Origin: UBA1479 sp048263775
GTDB taxonomy: Bacteria > Pseudomonadota > Alphaproteobacteria > Rhodospirillales > Casp-alpha2
Direction: 5' to 3'
Assembly (NCBI GenBank): GCA_048263775.1
Contig: JBLXDU010000011.1
Location: 90,219 to 154,218, forward strand
Length of the DNA: 64,000 nucleotides
In this document: positions 1 to 7,139 of the stretch, one piece after another
Layout: the number at the start of each line of letters is the position of its first letter
Position numbering within the stretch: the first letter of the stretch is position 1
The notes under the pieces: model-generated
The model's input: the letters and a program-made list of their open reading frames with translations, nothing else
What the model was told of the DNA's origin: nothing
The model's database searches: none
Program-made: the position numbers and the translations under genes

Positions 1-148
1 CGCGCAGTTCGTCCAGCAGATCCAGGCGGATGTTCTCGTGATCGTCGAAACTGGCCGGGTCGGCTTCCAGCGGCAGGATGTGGTCGGCGACGAATCGGCG
101 GATGGCTTGGCGGGTTTCGTCCACTTCCGGGGTCAGATTGAAATCCAT
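1..148 (-). CDS. Acyl-CoA dehydrogenase, N-terminal fragment (runs off the window)
   Basis: Read leftwards from the ATG at 146-148, the first 49 codons begin MDFNLTPEVDETRQAIRRF and continue through FVADHILPLEADP. This is the usual opening of the all-alpha N-terminal domain of FAD-dependent acyl-CoA dehydrogenases, which oxidise acyl-CoA to enoyl-CoA in the cytoplasm. The rest of the gene, including the FAD-binding middle domain and the catalytic base, lies outside the window, so substrate class cannot be judged. It diverges from the PilZ gene. A fatty-acid role fits the acyl-CoA ligase/SDR pair nearby, but that link is inferred. The call rests only on the N-terminal pattern. Confidence 0.72.
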   Translation of the reverse strand, partial: MDFNLTPEVDETRQAIRRFVADHILPLEADPASFDDHENIRLDLLDELR

Positions 149-360
149 GAAGGCGGGTTCCTGTCTTTCTGCGTCGTAGGTCGGGTTATTGTCACCAAGC
201 GGCGGGCCGCGAGACTATCAGATTTGCCGGAAAAATTGGAAATGGGGCGCGAATTCTTGTCTGATTTTTAATCTTGTCAGGGAAAGATCAGGGTTGTGGC
301 CTAAATTTCCCCCGTCTTAAAAGAAAACAGCTTTTGAGGGCGGGGTCTTTGTTGCCAAGG

Positions 361-690
361 ATGACCGCCATGGACTTGAACGAACAACAAGACGCACGCA
401 GAAGTCCCCGTTCCGTCGTGTATGGGGACGTGGAAGTCAACGGCGGCAGCCCTTACCGGGGCGGAAAGCTGCATGACATGTCCGTCGGCGGGGCGGCGAT
501 TGTCTATCCCGAAGGCAGCGAACCTCAGGACGGCCCGGTTCAGGTCGATGACGAGATTCTTCTGATCATTCGCGGCCGTGCCCATGTGCCGGGCCGTGTC
601 GCCCGCGTATTCGACGGGGGATTCGCCGTGCAATTCGATTGGTCCCTGGACATTGCCGGCGACCGCTTTTCGAATTCCCGAGACAGCTGA
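361..690 (+). CDS. PilZ domain protein (probable c-di-GMP receptor)
   Basis: A 109-residue single-domain protein. It has the two halves of the PilZ c-di-GMP signature: R13-x-x-x-R17 near the N-terminus and D39-M-S41-V-G-G44 about 25 residues later, followed by alternating beta strands. PilZ proteins bind cyclic di-GMP and pass the signal to partners controlling motility, exopolysaccharide or adhesion. The start at the ATG at 361 puts the RxxxR motif about 12 residues in and has an AAGG sequence just upstream; a second ATG three codons later is possible. The output partner cannot be told from the neighbours. The giant secreted adhesin at the other end of the window is the kind of function c-di-GMP often controls, but no link is visible. 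Confidence 0.85.
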   Translation: MTAMDLNEQQDARRSPRSVVYGDVEVNGGSPYRGGKLHDMSVGGAAIVYPEGSEPQDGPVQVDDEILLIIRGRAHVPGRVARVFDGGFAVQFDWSLDIAGDRFSNSRDS

Positions 691-715
691 GCCCTTTATC
701 GAGGGCGAAAAGACC

Positions 716-1492
716 TTAAAGCGTATTGACCAAATGGCCGCCGTCGACGGCGACGACTTCGCCGGTCATGAAATCCGACGCGTCCGAGGCCAACAGTAAT
801 AGGGTGCCGTCCAGATCCTCCGGCTTGCCGAAGCGGCGCTGGGGAATCCGCTTCATGAGCGTTTGGCCGCCCTCGCTTTCCAGGAAATCCCGGTTCAGAT
901 CCGTCTCGATGTAGCCGGGGGCGATGGCGTTGACCCGGATGCCGTGGCGCGCCCACTCCAAGGCCAGGGACTTGGTCATCTGCACCACACCCGCCTTGGA
1001 TACGGCATAAGGCATCACGCCGCCTGACTGGCGCAGGCCCAGGACCGAGGCGACGTTGACGATGGTACCGGGCCTGCCGGCGGTGATCATGTCCTTGGCT
1101 GCGCGTTGAGCGACGGTCCAGGCGCCGGTCAGGTTGGTTGCCATGATTTGATTCCAAGTCGCGGGATCCAGATCGATGGCGCGGTCCGTGGAAGCAAGGC
1201 CCGCGTTGTTGATCAGGACCGTGACCTGGCCCAGGGCCCGGTCGGCGGTCTCGAACGCGTCGGCCACGGAATCCCGATCGGTCACGTCCATTTCCACGGC
1301 GAGCGCCTGTCCGCCGGCGGCGGTGATCGTATCGACCGTTTCGGCAAGTTTCTCGCGTCGCCGGGCACAGCAGGCGACGGCGGCGCCGTGGGCGGCCAGG
1401 ACTTCGGCGAAACGGCGGCCCAGGCCGGAGGACGCCCCGGTGACCAGCGCCACCCGATCGGCCAGCAGGTCATCGCGGAAGAAACGGCTCAT
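716..1492 (-). CDS. SDR-family NAD(P)-dependent oxidoreductase
   Basis: A 258-residue classical short-chain dehydrogenase/reductase. It shows the cofactor motif TGASSGLG at residues 18-25, the NNAG motif at 95-98, and the catalytic tetrad Asn120, Ser149, Tyr162 and Lys166 (YAVSK). The ending with GEVVAVDGG is typical of 3-oxoacyl-ACP/acyl-CoA reductase-like members. The ATG at 1492 overlaps the stop of the upstream acyl-CoA ligase by four bases (ATGA), so the two are translationally coupled and probably act in one acyl-CoA pathway. The likely reaction is interconversion of a hydroxyacyl and a ketoacyl thioester, but SDR substrates cannot be read from sequence. Confidence 0.9.
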   Translation of the reverse strand: MSRFFRDDLLADRVALVTGASSGLGRRFAEVLAAHGAAVACCARRREKLAETVDTITAAGGQALAVEMDVTDRDSVADAFETADRALGQVTVLINNAGLASTDRAIDLDPATWNQIMATNLTGAWTVAQRAAKDMITAGRPGTIVNVASVLGLRQSGGVMPYAVSKAGVVQMTKSLALEWARHGIRVNAIAPGYIETDLNRDFLESEGGQTLMKRIPQRRFGKPEDLDGTLLLLASDASDFMTGEVVAVDGGHLVNTL

Positions 1493-3159
1493 GATTTGGT
1501 CTCCTGGTCGGTGTCGTTGGCGCGGTCGCGCAGCACGAACTTCTGAATCTTGCCCGTCGATGTCTTGGGCAGGGGGGTGAACACGACATGGCGCGGTGCT
1601 TTGTAGTGGGCCATGTTGGCCCGGCACCAGTCGATGATGGCCGCGGCATCAATGCGGTCTTCGGCCCCCGGTTTCAGGGTGACGAAGGCGCAGGGCGTTT
1701 CTCCCCATTTGTCGTCGGTCTTGGCGACGACGGCGGCTTCCATCACGTCCGGATGGCGATAGAGGCATTCCTCGACCTCCAGCGACGAAATATTCTCGCC
1801 GCCCGAGATGATGACGTCTTTCGACCGGTCCTTGATTTCCACATAGCCGTCGGGATGCAGCACGGCAAGGTCGCCCGTATGGAACCAGCCGCCCCGGAAC
1901 GCGGCCTCGGTCGCCGCCGGGTTCTTCAGGTAACCCTTCATGATGGTGTTCCCGCGCAGCATGATCTCGCCCATGGTTTGGCCGTCGGCAGGCACGGGTT
2001 CCATGGTCTCCGGGTTCATCACGGTCTGGTCGAACACGGTCGGATAGCGCACGCCGGCGCGGCTGATCTTCTGTGCCTGGGCATCGGGGTCAAGGTCGTT
2101 CCAGGGGTCCTGCCAGGCGCAATAGGTCGAGGGGCCGTAGGATTCCGTGAGCCCGTAAAGATGGGTCACGCGGAAGCCCATCTTTTCCATGCCCGATATC
2201 ACCGCCGAGGGCGGGGCGGCGCCGCCGGTGAATACCTCGACCTTTTGGTCGAAGACGGTTTTCACCGTGTCCGGCGCGTGGATCAGCATGTTGAGGACGA
2301 TCGGCGCACCGCACATATGGGTCACGCGATGTTCGGCGATCATGGGAAAGATCAGGGCCGGATCGACCCGGCGCAGGCAGATATGGGTGCCCGCCGCGGC
2401 GGTGATCGACCAGGGATAACTCCAGCCGTTGCAATGGAACATGGGCAGGGTCCACAGATAGCGTGACCGGCGGTCGAGGCGCGAAACCAGGGCGCCGCCC
2501 ATGGCGGTCACGAAAGCGCCCCGATGGTGATAAACGACACCTTTCGGATTGCCCGTGGTGCCGGAGGTGTAGTTGAGCGAGATCGCCTGCCATTCGTCTT
2601 CCGGGGGCTGAACGGGAAAGTCCGGGTCGCCGGTCTGCAGAAATGCTTCGTAATCCATGTCGCCCAGGTGCTCGCCCCGGGTGCCGCCCTGGGCTTCCGT
2701 TTCCGGATCGTCGATGTCGATGACGGGAATTTTACGTTTCAGCTTGGCAAGGGCATCCTTGATGACCGGCGCATGTTCTCGGTCGGTGATCAGCAATTTG
2801 CTTTCCGCATGATCCAGGATGAAGGCGATGGTTTGGGCGTCTAGCCGCGTGTTCAGCGCATTCAGCACGGCACCCGCCATGGGAATGCCGAAATGCGCTT
2901 CCAGAAGCTCCGGCGTGTTGGCGCCCATGACGGATACGGCGTCGCCCCGGCCGATGCCGCGCGCCGCCAGCGCCCCCGCCAGTCGCCGGCAGCGGGTCAG
3001 CATTTCGCCGTAGGTGATGCGTCTGGCACCGTGGATGGCGGCCGGCTGATCGGGATAGACGGACGCCGCCCAGGTCAGAAAGCTCAGCGGCGTTTGCGGC
3101 TGATGGTTGGCCGGGGTGGGTCCCAGGTCCGTCTCGAAGATGTTGTTCGCCCTGCTCAC
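1489..3159 (-). CDS. AMP-dependent acyl-CoA synthetase
   Basis: A 556-residue member of the ANL adenylating superfamily, which activates a carboxylic acid to acyl-AMP and then acyl-CoA. The P-loop-like motif YTSGTTGNPKGV is present, followed by HLYGLTESYGP, the hinge region GWFHTGDLAVLHPDGYVEIKDR and the C-terminal lysine motif PKTSTGKIQK. The N-terminal part (TPLSFLTWAASVYPDQPAAIHG) resembles the branch that includes medium-chain and methylmercaptopropionate CoA ligases. An upstream in-frame extension is possible, but I chose the GTG at 3157-3159 because a GGGGAG sequence sits about 10 bases upstream and homologues of this branch are about 540-550 residues. It is coupled to the SDR by an ATGA overlap. 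Exact substrate is unknown. Confidence 0.9.
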   Translation of the reverse strand: MSRANNIFETDLGPTPANHQPQTPLSFLTWAASVYPDQPAAIHGARRITYGEMLTRCRRLAGALAARGIGRGDAVSVMGANTPELLEAHFGIPMAGAVLNALNTRLDAQTIAFILDHAESKLLITDREHAPVIKDALAKLKRKIPVIDIDDPETEAQGGTRGEHLGDMDYEAFLQTGDPDFPVQPPEDEWQAISLNYTSGTTGNPKGVVYHHRGAFVTAMGGALVSRLDRRSRYLWTLPMFHCNGWSYPWSITAAAGTHICLRRVDPALIFPMIAEHRVTHMCGAPIVLNMLIHAPDTVKTVFDQKVEVFTGGAAPPSAVISGMEKMGFRVTHLYGLTESYGPSTYCAWQDPWNDLDPDAQAQKISRAGVRYPTVFDQTVMNPETMEPVPADGQTMGEIMLRGNTIMKGYLKNPAATEAAFRGGWFHTGDLAVLHPDGYVEIKDRSKDVIISGGENISSLEVEECLYRHPDVMEAAVVAKTDDKWGETPCAFVTLKPGAEDRIDAAAIIDWCRANMAHYKAPRHVVFTPLPKTSTGKIQKFVLRDRANDTDQETKS

Positions 3160-3265
3160 GGGTGAGGTGCTCCCCCGTTTGTTCACTGTTGTTGGCACGA
3201 TTGTCGGCCCAACAGATACCACCGGGTCGCCGTCCCGCAAAGGGGGTGGCCTGACGCGCGGTGCC

Positions 3266-3745
3266 TCAGGAGGCGTTGTTGCAGGTCGATTGCGGTGGAA
3301 GTTGCCCGGCTTCGACCTTGTCCACAATTACGCTCTGGATCAGCCTTCCGCCCAGGGCAAGATTGAATCGGCGGCGCAGATGTTCGGGCAGGGTCTTGGA
3401 TAGGTCGGCCCGCAGGGCATCAACTTCGGCATAGCGAATGGTAACGTCGTTGGTGACGGTTGAAACCAAGCGTGGCGCCAGGCGACAGACCAGTTCCTTT
3501 TCTTTTAGGCCCGGAACAGTGACCGATACGGACAGCATAACGATGTCGCCGGTTCCTCGCTTGTATTTCAGGCTGTAACCGCCCAGGCGCACAGGGATCG
3601 CCTGAATGCGCAGGGTCTGGGGACGACTGCGTTCCGCATCGTCCAGTTCTATTTTCTGCTCGGTGATCAGCCCGGTCAGCAAGACAGCGCCCAGGATGGT
3701 TCCTGTAACGCCGCCGGCGACGGCGAGGCTTTTGTAGAAAGTCAC
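3266..3745 (-). CDS. Membrane-anchored protein of unknown function, weakly FliL-like
   Basis: A 159-residue protein with one N-terminal hydrophobic segment (about residues 7-26, AVAGGVTGTILGAVLLTGLI) and no obvious cleavage site, so the rest is probably periplasmic. The region around residues 65-150 (strand-rich VMLSVSVTVP, then LPEHLRRRFNLALGGRLIQSVIVDKV) has the layout of FliL-type flagellar basal-body proteins, but no diagnostic motif is present. The start is a GTG with GAGG about 11 bases upstream; no ATG lies near the start. It is followed on the same strand by the acyl-CoA ligase but has no obvious functional link to it. No other flagellar genes are in the window, so the FliL reading is tentative. 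Confidence 0.6.
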   Translation of the reverse strand: MTFYKSLAVAGGVTGTILGAVLLTGLITEQKIELDDAERSRPQTLRIQAIPVRLGGYSLKYKRGTGDIVMLSVSVTVPGLKEKELVCRLAPRLVSTVTNDVTIRYAEVDALRADLSKTLPEHLRRRFNLALGGRLIQSVIVDKVEAGQLPPQSTCNNAS

Positions 3746-3828
3746 GTGTCAGACATCCTCGATCGTACCCTCCCTTCCCTCAAAGGTGTCTGGTTGGATC
3801 GGCGATGAAATAGGAGTGGGGATAGGCG

Positions 3829-4065
3829 TTAATTGGTCTGGTAGCGGTAAAGTCCTTTGGCGTTAATAGCGTCCACGACATAGGACAAATCCGTCATCCC
3901 GCGCAGCAGGGTCTGGGCCCGGTCCGGCGGCACATGGATCAGGCTGTCGTTCGGATCGCTGGCATGGAAGGCGTCCATGGCCACGCGATAACGACTGCGC
4001 TGGGTGATGATGAAAAGGTACGGGTCCGTCTTTGACCGTAAGACAATCAGATCAGAGTCGGCCAC
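3829..4065 (-). CDS. Small hypothetical protein (78 aa)
   Basis: A 78-residue soluble protein beginning MADSDLIVLRSKTDPYLFII. It has no recognisable domain, signal peptide or membrane segment. The start is a GTG with a good AAGGGA ribosome-binding site about seven bases upstream. An ATG five bases further upstream is out of frame. Codon use is like the neighbouring genes. It lies upstream of the FliL-like gene on the same strand with an 83-base gap. No function is proposed. Confidence 0.6.
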   Translation of the reverse strand: MADSDLIVLRSKTDPYLFIITQRSRYRVAMDAFHASDPNDSLIHVPPDRAQTLLRGMTDLSYVVDAINAKGLYRYQTN

Positions 4066-4391
4066 GGCATGTCCCTTTTCTTGAAGGCGTTGCCGCGATT
4101 GTCAGCGGACCGCGCCAAGGATGGTGTTATGGGCAAGGGCGAATGCAGCGTCGATTGCCTGCCGGTTTGGTCTGCGTGAATACGGCGTTACGTATTCAGA
4201 CGCACTGGCGCTAATTAATCGCAATATGCGAGTGCTTTATCAACATTTTTATATGCAAAAAAATATAAAATAATTATGACGTCATCGCGACGCCCATATC
4301 AATGGCCGGCCCTGGCGGGAAAATTGCATTTCCCGGTGGAGACGAACGGGGTATGGATGACACCCCCACCTCCGCGAAGGCCCCCCAACAC
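4066..4391. other. Intergenic region with hairpin, AT-rich promoter-like block and palindrome
   Basis: This 326-base divergent intergenic region contains no convincing gene. It holds an imperfect inverted repeat (arms TGAATACG at 4177-4184 and CGTATTCA at 4191-4198, extended by TGCG and CGCA after a two-base bulge). A strongly AT-rich stretch lies at about 4210-4275. A perfect ten-base palindrome, ATGACGTCAT, lies at 4276-4285. The AT-rich block is the likely promoter region for the permease to the right and the small gene to the left; the palindrome could be an operator. None of these has been matched to a known regulator. Confidence 0.45.
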
Positions 4392-5300
4392 ATGGAACTC
4401 TGGATACCGATCACCGTCCTGGCGGCATTTCTTCAGAATGCGCGTTCGGCGTTGCAGAGGCATTTGAAAGGGCGCCTGTCGACGCTCGGCGCGGCCTATG
4501 TCCGCTTTCTTTATGCCATGCCTTTTGCGCTGGTCTACCTGTGGGGGCTGCACGAGATCGCGGGCAAGGATCTGCCCGTATTCAACACCACCTTTCTGAT
4601 GTACTGCGTCTTGGGCGGTGCCAGCCAGATCGCCTTCACCGTGCTGTTGTTGTATCTGTTTCAATTCCGCAACTTCGCCGTGGGGACAACATTTTCCAAG
4701 ACCGAAGTGTTCCAGGTCGCGGTCCTGGGGTTTCTTATTCTTGGTGACGAGGTGACCACCGCCGCCGCCGCCGCCATCGCGCTGGCAGGTGTCGGCGTCG
4801 TCGTGCTGTCGGCGGGTCAGTCGAAGGTGTCGCTGAAGGCGCTGATATCAGGAGTGACGGAAAGAGCGACGGTGATCGGGCTTGTCTGCGGCGCTTTCCT
4901 GGGGGCGTCGGTGGTGTTCTTCCGGGGGGCGGCGCTGTCGCTGAAATGGGACGATCTGACGATGACGGTTGCCTATACGGTGGCGGTGTCGTTGGTCATC
5001 CAGACATTCGCCATGGGGGCCTATCTGGCGTGGAAAGAGGCACCGACCCTGAAGGCCGTGTTCGTCCATTGGAAATGGTCGGCGGCGGTGGGGGTGGTTG
5101 GCCTGGCGGGGTCCATCGCCTGGTGCTTCGCCTTTACCATGCAGAACGCGGCCTACGTCCGTGCCCTGGGACAGATCGAACTGGTCTTCACCTTCGCGGC
5201 GTCGATTTTCTTTTTCAAAGAAAAGGTGACGCGCCTCGAAGTGATCGGCATCGCCTTGATCATTCTGGCGATCCTGTTGCTGATTCTCAGCCGGGCATGA
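4392..5300 (+). CDS. DMT-superfamily (EamA-like) permease
   Basis: A 302-residue integral membrane protein with about ten hydrophobic segments arranged as two similar halves, the drug/metabolite transporter layout. Recognisable stretches are the N-terminal MELWIPITVLAAFLQNARSA, the mid-protein FLILGDEVTTAAAAAIALAG and the C-terminal FFFKEKVTRLEVIGIALIIL. The last two are the paired helix-loop motifs that end each EamA repeat. Such proteins export or import small metabolites across the inner membrane. The ATG at 4392 was preferred over one at 4353 because homologues typically begin at MELWIPI; both have only modest ribosome-binding sites. Substrate is unknown. It converges with the lipoprotein gene. 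Confidence 0.85.
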   Translation: MELWIPITVLAAFLQNARSALQRHLKGRLSTLGAAYVRFLYAMPFALVYLWGLHEIAGKDLPVFNTTFLMYCVLGGASQIAFTVLLLYLFQFRNFAVGTTFSKTEVFQVAVLGFLILGDEVTTAAAAAIALAGVGVVVLSAGQSKVSLKALISGVTERATVIGLVCGAFLGASVVFFRGAALSLKWDDLTMTVAYTVAVSLVIQTFAMGAYLAWKEAPTLKAVFVHWKWSAAVGVVGLAGSIAWCFAFTMQNAAYVRALGQIELVFTFAASIFFFKEKVTRLEVIGIALIILAILLLILSRA

Positions 5301-5307
5301 GCGCCTC

Positions 5308-5322
5308 GGCGCCGTCGGCGCC
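5308..5322. terminator. Possible bidirectional hairpin between convergent genes
   Basis: Two copies of GGCGCC separated by GTC form a six-base GC-only stem with a three-base loop. It lies between the stop of the permease gene and the stop of the convergent lipoprotein gene, overlapping the latter by one base. There is no T-tract on either side, so intrinsic termination is plausible but unproven. Confidence 0.4.
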
Positions 5323-5729
5323 TAGTGGAATTCTTCGACCTTCATCTTGATCAGAAGCTTGCCCTTCTCGTCGACGCTTTCCATCAGGCGCGCGGTGAAG
5401 GACACCTTGGCGCCGGTCTTGGCGGTCTCCAGATTATCGACACCGATGTTGACGAACAGCTCCGGTCCCGGCGCGCCGTCCATGTCGACCAGCATGCCGG
5501 CGGCGGGCGCGTAATCGTCTTCGTGCCATTTGCGGGTTTCCGTGACCGTGCCTGTCCATTTCACCAGCTTGTTATCAAGGCCCTTCACATAGGCTTTGAA
5601 GCTGTCGGCACCCTTCGCCAATTCCTGCGCGGCTTGATCGAAGGTCAGATTGCTCGGCTCTTTCTTGCCGCATGCGGCGAGCCCGAAAGCAGTGGCCGTT
5701 GCGAGGGCAATAACGAGTGACTTGTGCAT
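5322..5729 (-). CDS. Small predicted lipoprotein
   Basis: A 135-residue protein with a lipoprotein signal: MHKSLVIALATATAFG followed by the lipobox LAAC, so Cys20 should be lipidated after signal peptidase II cleavage. The mature domain has alternating strands (KWTGTVTETRKWHEDDYAP; AKTGAKVSFTARLMES), suggesting a small OB-fold-like beta barrel, but I do not recognise the family. It would sit on the periplasmic face of the inner membrane or in the outer membrane. It is monocistronic and diverges from the histone-like gene. Confidence 0.75.
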   Translation of the reverse strand: MHKSLVIALATATAFGLAACGKKEPSNLTFDQAAQELAKGADSFKAYVKGLDNKLVKWTGTVTETRKWHEDDYAPAAGMLVDMDGAPGPELFVNIGVDNLETAKTGAKVSFTARLMESVDEKGKLLIKMKVEEFH

Positions 5730-5884
5730 GAATGCTCTTCCTCATTGTCCAGTTTCGGCGTGTCGATTCGCGCGGAAGTCGCGCGGCTTGATAAGCGAGT
5801 TAGAACGCAAAATCTAGCATTTTGGCTGCCTGAATAAATGGTACATGGATCGTAAAGGATAAAAATGTCATATTTACTAGTGGC

Positions 5885-5908
5885 GCGGCCCGCGAATACT
5901 CGGGCCGC
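5885..5908. promoter_or_regulatory. Perfect 8-bp hairpin ahead of the histone-like gene
   Basis: The arms GCGGCCCG (5885-5892) and CGGGCCGC (5901-5908) flank an eight-base loop CGAATACT. The hairpin ends 29 bases before the start codon, so it may fall in the 5' leader. A related hairpin lies after the gene at 6444-6464 and shares the GGCCCGCGA core. Function could be mRNA stabilisation, attenuation or termination of upstream readthrough. Confidence 0.45.
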
Positions 5909-5937
5909 ATTTGTTCAACGATTAAGGGGGGCATGCA

Positions 5938-6381
5938 ATGGCCGGACCTCAGAAAACAGTTTCGAAAAAGCCTGCGGCGAAGAAGTCGGCGGCCAAGCCC
6001 GCGACGGCCAAAAAGCCCGCTGCGAAAAAGGTTGCTAAAAAGCCGGCGGCTAAGAAGCCTGCGGTGAAGAAAGCTGCTGCCAAGAAGCCCGCGGCGAAGA
6101 AGGCGGCTGCCAAGAAGCCTGCGGTGAAGAAAGCTGCTGCCAAGAAGCCTGCGGTGAAGAAAGCTGCTGCCAAGAAGCCTGCGGCGAAGAAGGCTGCTGC
6201 CAAGAAGCCCGCGGCGAAGAAGGCTGCTGCCAAGAAGCCTGCGGCGAAGAAGGCCGCTGCCAAGAAGCCCGCAGCGAAGAAGGCGGCTGCCAAAAAGCCC
6301 GCGGCGAAGAAGGCGGCTGCCAAGAAGCCTGCGGCGAAGAAGGCTGCTGCCAAGAAGCCTGCAGCAAAGAAAAAGAAATAG
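5938..6381 (+). CDS. Histone H1-like lysine/alanine/proline-rich DNA-binding protein
   Basis: A 147-residue, extremely basic protein made almost entirely of Lys, Ala and Pro. After MAGPQKTVSKKPAAKKSA it consists of ten-residue repeats of the form PAAKKAAAKK, with Val in place of one Ala in three copies, and ends in KKKK. This composition is shared by histone H1 C-terminal tails, bacterial Hc1/Hc2-like proteins and AlgP-type regulators, which bind DNA without sequence specificity and affect nucleoid compaction. There is no globular domain. The start follows a GGGGGG ribosome-binding site at a good distance. The opposite strand is also open over the repeat but encodes only Ala/Phe-rich shadow frames. 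Confidence 0.85.
   Translation: MAGPQKTVSKKPAAKKSAAKPATAKKPAAKKVAKKPAAKKPAVKKAAAKKPAAKKAAAKKPAVKKAAAKKPAVKKAAAKKPAAKKAAAKKPAAKKAAAKKPAAKKAAAKKPAAKKAAAKKPAAKKAAAKKPAAKKAAAKKPAAKKKK
6058..6357 (+). repeat. 30-bp tandem repeat, ten units
   Basis: Ten uninterrupted 30-base units, each coding PA[A/V]KKA[A]AKK, differ mainly by synonymous changes (CCT/CCC, AAG/AAA, GCT/GCG/GCC). Two adjacent units (6118-6147 and 6148-6177) are identical, and several others differ by one or two bases, so unit number may vary by slippage or recombination. Confidence 0.9.
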
Positions 6382-6396
6382 GTATGACTGGCGCGT

Positions 6397-6417
6397 CCGG
6401 CCCTTTTTAAGGGTCGG
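6397..6417. terminator. Hairpin downstream of the histone-like gene
   Basis: The arms CCGGCCCTT and AAGGGTCGG form a nine-base stem (one G-T pair) around a TTT loop, 15 bases after the stop codon. A second GC-rich hairpin with a bulge follows at 6444-6464 and is trailed by TTTCCC. Together they probably terminate transcription between this gene and the convergent phosphatase gene. Confidence 0.5.
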
Positions 6418-6476
6418 ATGATGCCGCTGCCTGAACTGCATCTGGGCCCGCGAGTATGCGGCCCTTTCCCGTTGCG

Positions 6477-7139
6477 TCAGATTTCGTCGGGCAATTGTAT
6501 GCCTGCCTTGACGTTCCAGAACAGGACGCGGGTCTCGCCGTCCGAAACGTCGAGCAACGACGCGGCGCCCGTCGCCATCTTGGCCTTGCCCGCCACCTGA
6601 TGGCCGGCGAGGCCTTCCGGGGTGAACTCCAGGAAATAACGCAGGATACCGTTGGACGAACAGACCAGCGCTGTTTCATCCGTGCCCAGGCGCGCTGTTA
6701 ATTCTGCCGTCAGATTGCGGAGGTTGCGCGTCACCGTTTCGGCGCCGGGCATCCATTTGACGGTTTCCGTCGGCCAGCGGCTTTCTTTTTCCCAGGCGTC
6801 GAGTTCGCGCGCCGCCGTCGGGCCGAAGCGAGCGACGATGTCGCCGTCGCTCATCCCGCCCCAGGCGCCGTAATCGATTTCCGTCAACCGCGGGTCGATC
6901 TCGGCCGCGCCCGGCGCAGCAAGATCCGCCATGACAATCTCCGTATGCCGGCGGGTGCGTTTGAGTGGTCCACAGACGAACAGATCGGGGTGGATGGCGG
7001 AAGCTTTCAATTGGGCGGCCAGTGCATGGGCCTGGTTCTCGCCGGCGGCGGTCAGGGGCAGGTCCTCGTTGGCGCCGACGCGGACCGGCGTCTCAGCCGT
7101 TTCGAAAGTATTGCCGTGGCGGACCAGCAGAAGCTTCAT
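6477..7139 (-). CDS. Histidine phosphatase family protein
   Basis: A 220-residue member of the phosphoglycerate-mutase-like histidine phosphatase superfamily. It begins MKLLLVRHGNT, with the catalytic RHG motif at residues 7-9. Later come CGPLKRTRRHTEI, the acid region LTEIDYGAWGG, and VCSSNGILRYF, where the expected second catalytic His (normally SHG) is replaced by Asn (SNG). That change would be expected to weaken or alter catalysis. The start overlaps the stop of the upstream kdsB-like gene by four bases (ATGA), so the two are co-translated. A role in dephosphorylating a sugar-acid intermediate of the same pathway is possible but inferred. Confidence 0.85.
   Translation of the reverse strand: MKLLLVRHGNTFETAETPVRVGANEDLPLTAAGENQAHALAAQLKASAIHPDLFVCGPLKRTRRHTEIVMADLAAPGAAEIDPRLTEIDYGAWGGMSDGDIVARFGPTAARELDAWEKESRWPTETVKWMPGAETVTRNLRNLTAELTARLGTDETALVCSSNGILRYFLEFTPEGLAGHQVAGKAKMATGAASLLDVSDGETRVLFWNVKAGIQLPDEI

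Noticed and set aside
38..271. Plus-strand open frame at the left edge.
   Set aside because: It overlaps the acyl-CoA dehydrogenase fragment read on the other strand, whose N-terminus is a recognisable family pattern; the plus-strand product is not.
5949..6353. Minus-strand open frames across the histone-like gene (Ala/Phe- and Gln/Ser-rich).
   Set aside because: They arise only because the 30-base repeat lacks stops in several frames; no ribosome-binding site or family supports them.
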